Assembly: GCA_021413925.1 (NCBI GenBank)
Contig: JAIOPL010000005.1
Coordinates: 1 to 57,885, forward strand
Origin: Verrucomicrobiota bacterium
GTDB lineage: Bacteria; Verrucomicrobiota; Verrucomicrobiia; Chthoniobacterales; UBA6821
Length of the DNA: 57,885 bases
Reading direction: 5' to 3'
Below are positions 52,617 through 57,885 of this stretch, piece by piece. The notes under the pieces are model-generated. The model saw only the letters and a list, made by a program, of their open reading frames with translations. It did not search any database and was not told the origin of the DNA. The translations under genes were made by a program, and so were the position numbers. Each line of letters starts with the position of its first letter. The stretch's first letter is position 1.

Positions 52617-52650
52617 GTTTGAGAATATCAAACGCTATGTTTGATATAAT
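52617..52650. promoter_or_regulatory. Three phased half-sites with TATAAT before the export operon
   Basis: GTTTGA (52617-52622), TCAAAC (52628-52633) and GTTTGA (52639-52644) start exactly 11 bp apart, one helical turn each. The last two form the perfect dyad ATATCAAAC-GCTAT-GTTTGATAT (52625-52647). TATAAT at 52645-52650 overlaps its end, so a bound regulator would cover the -10 region of the ABC/HlyD operon. Confidence 0.6.
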
Positions 52651-52695
52651 CTAATAGATAGAATGGGTATCAACTCGTAAGATACACGATCTCAC

Positions 52696-54321
52696 ATGAT
52701 TCACTCGCGCCATCATCCCGAACAAGGCCCGTGGACGCGCCTTAAAAGCGCACTGGATCTTGATCCCCGTGACGTGGGGATGATCCTCGTTTTTGCCCTT
52801 TGCGTGGGACTGCTCTCCATCGCGGCCCCTGTCGCGATCGAGACCCTGGTGAATACTGTCGCGTTTGGCGTCCTGCTCTGGCCAGTGATTGCCCTGGCCC
52901 TGGTGATGTTGACGCTGCTCCTCATCTCGGCCTCGCTCAAGGCGCTCCAGTTCCTTGTCGCGGAGTATCTCCAACGGCGCCTCTTTGTCCGTTACGCCGA
53001 GAAGTTCTCCGCACATTTCTCGCGCGCCGAGATCTCAAGCTTTGAGGGCCGCAATGCGGGCGAGCTTGCGGATCGTTTCTTCGAGGTCTCCTCGGTTCAG
53101 AAGGCCTTGTCGGGACTCCTTGTCGACGGTGTTGGCATCGTGATGATCACGATCGTCGGCCTTATCCTTCTCTCCTGCTATCACCCCTATCTGCTGAGTT
53201 TCGCCCTGATCCTTGTGGTTGCGGTGGTTGTGGTGACCATTGTTTTTGGGAGGGGTGGTGTCTCCTCCAGTATTGAGGAGAGTTATGCAAAATTCGATCT
53301 CGCTGGATGGATCGGCGAAATCGCCCGCTCTCCCTCCCTCTTCCGTGCAGGTGCAATGCAGGATGTGGCCCTCAACCGAGCCCGCGCTCATACGGCCGAC
53401 TACATCGCAGCCAGAAAGCAGCACTTCCGTGTGGTCTGGCGGCAGACACTCTTCGTGATTTTCTTGGAAGCCATCGCAAGCACCCTTTTGCTCGGGCTTG
53501 GCGGATGGTTGGTGATTAATCGCCAACTCACGCTCGGTCAGTTGGTCGCTTCGGAGCTGATCGTGACTCTGGTGCTGGCTTCACTGGCCAAGACCGGAAA
53601 ACATCTCGAGTCCTTCTATGACCTTGAGGCATCGCTTGATAAGCTCGGGGTCATCGACAGCTTCACCCTGGAGCCCAAGGGAGGGGAAATCTTGCTCACA
53701 TCCGGAAAGCCACTCTCCGTTAAGGCAAATTGCCCCGGCCCCTCAGGAGAAATCTTCTTGGATGCCCCTTCCGGTTCTAAGATCGCCCTGCTTGGTGCTC
53801 CTGGAAGCGGCAAGTCACAGTTCATGGAAACCCTCTCCCTCCTGCGCGCTCCGGAGGGGGCGCGGGTCACCTTTGACGGGATCAGTTCTCAGGCCTTGGA
53901 TCGGGCCGCAGCCCGCAGACTGATTGCCAACGCCGGACGCGGGGAGGTGTTTTCCGGGACGATCGTTGAGAACCTCCGTGCCGGCAACGCGGAGATCGGC
54001 GTCGAGGAGATCCGTGAAGCCCTCAAGGATGCGGGTCTATCCGCCCGTATTGCCTCGCTCCCTTTGGGGATGGCCACACCTCTCTCCTCCACGGGATGGC
54101 CGCTCTCCACCTCCGAGTCAGTCCTGCTCGGTATCGCACGAGCCATCTTGGCCAAACCCCGCCTCTTGCTGCTTGACGGAACCCTCGATCTCCTCGATCC
54201 CGCTCTGCATTCCGAGCTGATCGCAAAACTCTCCTCTCCCGACGCACCCTGGACCCTGATCGTGGCCACGACCAGGCGCGATGTCGCCGAGCGCATCGGC
54301 ACCACCGTCACGTTACCATGA
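52696..54321 (+). CDS. ABC exporter subunit with degenerate ATPase
   Basis: A 541-residue half-transporter like those of type I secretion. A membrane domain with about six helices (residues about 25-310) is followed by an ABC domain. Walker A is intact ('GAPGSGKS', about 366), but the Q-loop glutamine is lost ('NAGRGEVFSG'), the signature is 'LSTSES' instead of LSGGQ, the Walker B glutamate is glycine ('LLLLDGTLD', about 490), and the H-loop histidine is threonine ('VATTRRD'). ATP could bind but hydrolysis is unlikely. The HlyD-like gene overlaps its stop codon. Confidence 0.85.
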   Translation: MIHSRHHPEQGPWTRLKSALDLDPRDVGMILVFALCVGLLSIAAPVAIETLVNTVAFGVLLWPVIALALVMLTLLLISASLKALQFLVAEYLQRRLFVRYAEKFSAHFSRAEISSFEGRNAGELADRFFEVSSVQKALSGLLVDGVGIVMITIVGLILLSCYHPYLLSFALILVVAVVVVTIVFGRGGVSSSIEESYAKFDLAGWIGEIARSPSLFRAGAMQDVALNRARAHTADYIAARKQHFRVVWRQTLFVIFLEAIASTLLLGLGGWLVINRQLTLGQLVASELIVTLVLASLAKTGKHLESFYDLEASLDKLGVIDSFTLEPKGGEILLTSGKPLSVKANCPGPSGEIFLDAPSGSKIALLGAPGSGKSQFMETLSLLRAPEGARVTFDGISSQALDRAAARRLIANAGRGEVFSGTIVENLRAGNAEIGVEEIREALKDAGLSARIASLPLGMATPLSSTGWPLSTSESVLLGIARAILAKPRLLLLDGTLDLLDPALHSELIAKLSSPDAPWTLIVATTRRDVAERIGTTVTLP

Positions 54322-55748
54322 GCAGCAGCCAACCGCATGACGAGGGCTGCAAGCCGGCTGATCCAGTAACACGGGAGGATCTCACGCGCGCGACGGAGAC
54401 TCCTCCGATTGTTCTTCGTATTTCCAAGATCGTGCTCTGGTGCATGGCTGCCTCCCCCTTTGTGCTGGCATTTGTCCCTTGGCAGCAAACTGTGCAGGGT
54501 CGCGGCACCGTGATCGCCTATTCGCCTGTCGAGCGCTCCCAAGTGCTGACGGCCCGGATTCCAGGCCAAGTGCGCAAGTGGCACGTCGTCGAGGGATCCA
54601 TCGTCAAGAAAGGCGATCCCGTGGTCGACCTTGAGGACAATGATCCGGATCTCGGCACCAGGCTGACTGCTCAGTTGGAGTTTCTCAGAGGACGTCTCTT
54701 GGCCGGTAAACAGGAAGTGGCTGAACTAAGTGGCGCCGCTACAGCCACGGAGGCTGCCCGTGAATCAGCTGTTAATGCCGCCAAAGCCAATCTTGAATCA
54801 ACCCGCAAGGCGATCGAGGTGGCTGATCATGTCCTCTCCAACGCCCAGTACTCCAAGACCTTCGAGCAGACCCGTTTTGACATGATCGATAAGCTCCATT
54901 CCAGCGGAACGCTGGGGGCGATCGAGAGCAAGCTCTCACGCGAGGAGGCCAAGCTGCGCATTGACCGCGCCTCCATCGACGTGAGACGAGCAGCCGCAGA
55001 GTTAGATCGCTCGAAGGCCGCCTACCTCACTCAAGAGGCACAAGTCCTTCAGACGGATGCCGCGGGAATCTCTTCGATCGCGGTTGCAAGAAGCAATTTC
55101 CGGAAGGGAGAGCAGGCGCTTTTCACCACGGAACGTGAGGTGCAGGACATCGAGAACCGGGTGGAGCGCTTCAAGTCGCGGCACGTGGTGGCTCCCTGCG
55201 ATGGAGTCGTCTTCCGAGTTCACGCCAATGTGGGCGGTGGTGGACAGTACCTCAAGGAAGGGGACGAACTCTGCACGATCATTCCCGACACAAAGGACCG
55301 GGTCGTCGAGCTTACGCTCGACGGACGCGATGCTCCTCTGGTCCTCGCTTACGCTCATCGTAAGGGATCTCTGCCACAGGCACGCCTTCAGTTTGAGGGG
55401 TGGCCGGCCATCCTCTTCTCCGGATTCCCCGATGTATCGATCGGTACCTTCGGAGGAAAAGTCCGGCAGATTGATCAGGCGAGTGGCGCGACCGGTGGAT
55501 TCCGAATCCTAATCGAACCAGAGCACCATGTTCCGGGTGATGACTGGCCCGACTCTAATTTCTTACGACAAGGAAATCAGGTGGTGGGTTGGGTCTTTCT
55601 CAATCGGGTGCCGCTCGGATACGAGATTTGGCGTCGTCTGAACGGCTTTCCGCCAGTCCTCCCTCCCACTTCCAAGGAGAAGAAATCCGGCTCTCCGGAC
55701 AACAAGGAAGAGGAGAAAGCGAAAGCGCCTAAGATCAAGGTTGGCTGA
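54318..55748 (+). CDS. HlyD-family periplasmic adaptor
   Basis: A 476-residue membrane-fusion protein. One N-terminal membrane helix (about residues 36-53, 'IVLWCMAASPFVLAFVPW') is followed by a lipoyl-like half-motif ('ARIPGQVRKWHVVEGSIVKKGDPV'), a long coiled-coil hairpin (about 115-285) and the second lipoyl half ('VVAPCDGVVFRVHANVGGGGQYLKEGDEL'). A beta-barrel and a C-terminal Lys/Glu-rich tail follow. It starts in an ATGA overlap with the ABC gene. It should link the inner-membrane exporter to an outer-membrane channel. No TolC homologue gene lies in the window. Confidence 0.9.
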   Translation: MSSSQPHDEGCKPADPVTREDLTRATETPPIVLRISKIVLWCMAASPFVLAFVPWQQTVQGRGTVIAYSPVERSQVLTARIPGQVRKWHVVEGSIVKKGDPVVDLEDNDPDLGTRLTAQLEFLRGRLLAGKQEVAELSGAATATEAARESAVNAAKANLESTRKAIEVADHVLSNAQYSKTFEQTRFDMIDKLHSSGTLGAIESKLSREEAKLRIDRASIDVRRAAAELDRSKAAYLTQEAQVLQTDAAGISSIAVARSNFRKGEQALFTTEREVQDIENRVERFKSRHVVAPCDGVVFRVHANVGGGGQYLKEGDELCTIIPDTKDRVVELTLDGRDAPLVLAYAHRKGSLPQARLQFEGWPAILFSGFPDVSIGTFGGKVRQIDQASGATGGFRILIEPEHHVPGDDWPDSNFLRQGNQVVGWVFLNRVPLGYEIWRRLNGFPPVLPPTSKEKKSGSPDNKEEEKAKAPKIKVG

Positions 55749-55853
55749 GCCCAGACAGGGGATCAGGGACGAAGCCTGAACGTCTCCTCAAGTCCCCGAG
55801 CGCCTCGAGATTCCATTCCGCCGCGCCGGCATCCTCCGAAGTCGTCGCCTCGG

Positions 55854-56732
55854 TCATAACTCTTCTCCGGGCAGCAGTTCACGCGCCGAGATGGAGACCT
55901 CGTGCGCGAGGCAGAGACCGGCTTCCCCGCAGTAGGATCCCTCCACCGGCGGGATCTCGCCCGCGGCGAGGGAGATCGCGACAGCGACATGGTGACCGTC
56001 GGCCAGAATCCCATTGGTGGGATCAAATCCGCGCCATCCGGCCCCGGGCAGATAGAGCTCGCACCATCCGTGCGTGTGGGCATCTCCACCCGTTCCATCC
56101 GGTGAGGAACAGAGGTAGCCGCTCACGTAGCGTGCGGCGATCCCCAGTGAACGGGCGGCCTCGATGAAAAGATGGGCAAAATCGCGGCAGGTCCCCTCGC
56201 CAAGCCTGATGGTCTGCTTGCAGGTCCGGATCCCCTCTTCATGGCGCACCGTGTAACGGAAGAGAGAGGGAATTGCGCGGCAAAGCGAGGTAAGGGTTCC
56301 AAGCGTGGAGGGCACCGCGGAGACGCCGTTCAGAAAGGGGCGGAGCCAGTCCTTCAATTCAGCGCTCGAAGACTCATCAGCTTGCACAAGATAGGGGGCA
56401 AGGTGGGTAAGGTCCCGCTCCGAGTAGGAGATCGGGAGATGAAGCGCCCGCTCATCGAGAAGGAAATCAAACGGGTTAGTGATCTTCTGCTCCAGAAGGA
56501 GGTCGCTCGTGATCAGCAGGCGATCCGTCATGTCCAGGAAGGTGGCCTTTCCTAGGATCGCTCCCTCTGCGTCGAGGTTCCATCGGACGCCTCCCTTGGA
56601 GGAGAGAGTGACATCGGATCTCAGCACAAGAAGCCCTGGCGAGGAGCGGGGCACAAGCCTGAGCCAATGGGGAGTGAGTTCGACGGGTTGACGGTACCGG
56701 TACTCGGTGGTGTGGTTGATTCGGAGAAACAT
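55854..56732 (-). CDS. Transglutaminase-like protein
   Basis: A 292-residue protein with an N-terminal beta-rich domain typical of bacterial transglutaminase-like proteins ('LRINHTTEYRYRQPVELTPHWLRL') and a papain-like core. The catalytic cysteine is in 'LGEGTCRDFAHLFIEAARSLGIAARYVSGYL', histidine in 'GDAHTHGWCELYLPGAGWRGFDPTNG', and aspartate in that same 'FDPTNG'. It could be a cysteine protease or crosslinker, and many such proteins are linked to tetratricopeptide or DUF403 genes, but none is visible here. No signal peptide is evident. Confidence 0.9.
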   Translation of the reverse strand: MFLRINHTTEYRYRQPVELTPHWLRLVPRSSPGLLVLRSDVTLSSKGGVRWNLDAEGAILGKATFLDMTDRLLITSDLLLEQKITNPFDFLLDERALHLPISYSERDLTHLAPYLVQADESSSAELKDWLRPFLNGVSAVPSTLGTLTSLCRAIPSLFRYTVRHEEGIRTCKQTIRLGEGTCRDFAHLFIEAARSLGIAARYVSGYLCSSPDGTGGDAHTHGWCELYLPGAGWRGFDPTNGILADGHHVAVAISLAAGEIPPVEGSYCGEAGLCLAHEVSISARELLPGEEL

Positions 56733-56973
56733 CTGGTGGAGAGGCGAGTGAGGAGGGAGGAGAACCTGTTCAGCGGAAAAGACAACCCAGCAGCATGCTC
56801 AACCGCGGTCTCGAGGGGAGGAAGAGAAGGGCGGCCTGTGCACAGTGGAACGTTTCTACACAGAGTGTGTTTGAAGGGATAGTCGACATCTTCATCAATT
56901 TAAGCAAACGCCATACCATGAATGACGCGTCATAAATGTTTTACCTGAGACCCGGAGCATTTACTCTACTTCC

Positions 56974-57885
56974 ATGAAAACCATCCTAGTCACCGGAGGA
57001 GCAGGATACATCGGCAGCATCTGTGTCGAAGAACTCCTGAATGAAGGCTACACCGTGGCCGTTTTTGACAACCTGAGCGAGGGTCATAAGCTTGCCATCG
57101 ATTCCCGCGCTCATTTCTTCCAAGGTGATCTTGCTGACATCGAGTCGATCAAGCTGGCTCTCCGCGAATCCAAGGCCGAGGCCGTCATGCATTTCGCTGC
57201 CAACGCTCTGGTCGGCGAATCGATGACCAACCCCGGCAAGTATTTCCGGAATAATGTCGCGAACGGCGTGAACCTTCTGGAAGCCATGGTTGCCGAAGGG
57301 GTGAAGCGCTTCGTCTTCTCCTCCACCTGCGCCACCTTTGGCATCCCTGAATCGATGCCGATCGACGAGACGCTTCCTCAGAAGCCAATCAACCCGTACG
57401 GCGAGTCGAAGCTGATGTTCGAGAAGGTCCTCCGCTGGTACGGCGAACTGCACGGCATCACCTTTGTGGCGCTGCGTTACTTCAATGCAGCCGGAGCCAC
57501 CGAGCAATTCGGCGAGGATCATCGCATTGAGACCCATCTTATTCCGAACGTGCTTAAGGTTGCGCTCGGTCAGAAGGAGTCCGTCGACATCTATGGAACG
57601 GACTACCCGACGACCGACGGCACCTGCGTCCGCGACTACATCCACATCGTGGATCTGGCGCAGGCCCACCTCCTTGCGTTAACAGCGAAGGAGAGTGCCT
57701 TCTACAACCTGGGGACAGGCGGCGGCACTTCCGTCAAGGAAGTCATCGACTGCTGCCGTGCCATCACCGGCAAGGAGATCAAGGCTATCGAAAAACCACG
57801 CCGCGCCGGTGATCCGCCCCACCTCATTGCTGGCTCCGATAAGGTCCGCCGCGAACTCGGCTGGCAGCCGAAATACCAGGACATC
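56974..57885 (+). CDS. galE: UDP-glucose 4-epimerase (partial, 3' end missing)
   Basis: Starts at ATG 56974 and runs open to the window end, 304 residues of the usual 325-340. The Rossmann motif is 'ILVTGGAGYIGSICVEEL', the catalytic Ser/Thr region is 'FSSTCATFGIPESMPIDET', and the Y-x-x-x-K pair is in 'NPYGESKLMFEKVL'. Later markers are 'RYFNAAGA', 'YGTDYPTTDGTCVRDYIHIVDLA' and 'YNLGTGGGTSVKEV'. It converts UDP-glucose to UDP-galactose for envelope polysaccharide. The 241 bp before it hold no gene. Confidence 0.94.
   Translation, partial: MKTILVTGGAGYIGSICVEELLNEGYTVAVFDNLSEGHKLAIDSRAHFFQGDLADIESIKLALRESKAEAVMHFAANALVGESMTNPGKYFRNNVANGVNLLEAMVAEGVKRFVFSSTCATFGIPESMPIDETLPQKPINPYGESKLMFEKVLRWYGELHGITFVALRYFNAAGATEQFGEDHRIETHLIPNVLKVALGQKESVDIYGTDYPTTDGTCVRDYIHIVDLAQAHLLALTAKESAFYNLGTGGGTSVKEVIDCCRAITGKEIKAIEKPRRAGDPPHLIAGSDKVRRELGWQPKYQDI

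Noticed and set aside
55763-56098. Minus-strand ORF after the HlyD-like gene
   Set aside because: It lies in another frame of the transglutaminase gene and consists of Arg/Ser-rich shadow sequence.

Overview
The window reads as a chromosomal segment of a Gram-negative bacterium, most likely a member of the Verrucomicrobiota. This is an inference. It rests on GC-rich core genes whose start codons mostly lack a Shine-Dalgarno sequence, GYF_2-domain membrane proteins, a secreted 'TLxxxxYxNVTV' repeat protein of a kind common in that phylum, a short HemA, a CobA-HemD fusion, a TerB-ABCG fusion and many short-period intergenic repeats. No rRNA or other phylogenetic marker is present to settle it.

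Bases 1-7050 are a visibly AT-rich mobile island. It is bounded by doublets of a short direct repeat (152-178 and 7020-7045) and lies beside a tRNA-Val(GAC) gene (7157-7231). It carries a frameshifted tyrosine integrase, an excisionase-like protein, two unknown proteins, a small HUH (rolling-circle type) replication protein behind a palindrome-rich AT-rich spacer, a four-gene run of secreted and GYF_2 membrane proteins, and a divergent XRE regulator. It looks like an integrated rolling-circle replicon or integrative element.

Bases 7344-22349 are housekeeping: rsmE, folE2, a tetrapyrrole cluster (hemX/ccsA-like, hemA, hemC, cobA-hemD fusion), hpf, scpA-scpB, a shortened pheA, a STAS/SpoIIE-type partner-switch pair, grpE-dnaJ, a lipoprotein amidase and hisF. 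Two of these are structurally odd: HemA stops before its dimerisation domain, and PheA has only a remnant of the prephenate dehydratase domain.

Bases 22437-31897 are accessory and defence genes: a BrnT/BrnA toxin-antitoxin pair, pRiA4b ORF3-like and DUF6155-like proteins, and a type I restriction-modification locus. That locus consists of hsdR, a KilA-N gene, an intergenic region with three 17-bp dyads spaced exactly 60 bp apart, a fused hsdM-hsdS with an apparent one-base frameshift in a C-run, and a DUF3800 gene.

Bases 32137-46117 return to core functions: trhO, a nitroreductase and a double-CDGSH protein framed by a perfect 33-bp inverted repeat, then the minus-strand run rpsU, SDR, NtrC-type regulator, GT39-like membrane protein, xseB and dxs, followed by a very large TerB-ABCG transporter. 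An arsenic operon (arsR, DUF6428, arsC, acr3) with a clear operator follows, then an MsbA-like exporter.

Bases 49297-57885 hold a structured intergenic region with a tiny membrane ORF, a sigma-54 promoter driving amt-glnB with a second glnB behind a terminator, an ABC/HlyD export pair whose ATPase lacks its catalytic residues, a transglutaminase-like protein and the start of galE, which runs off the end.
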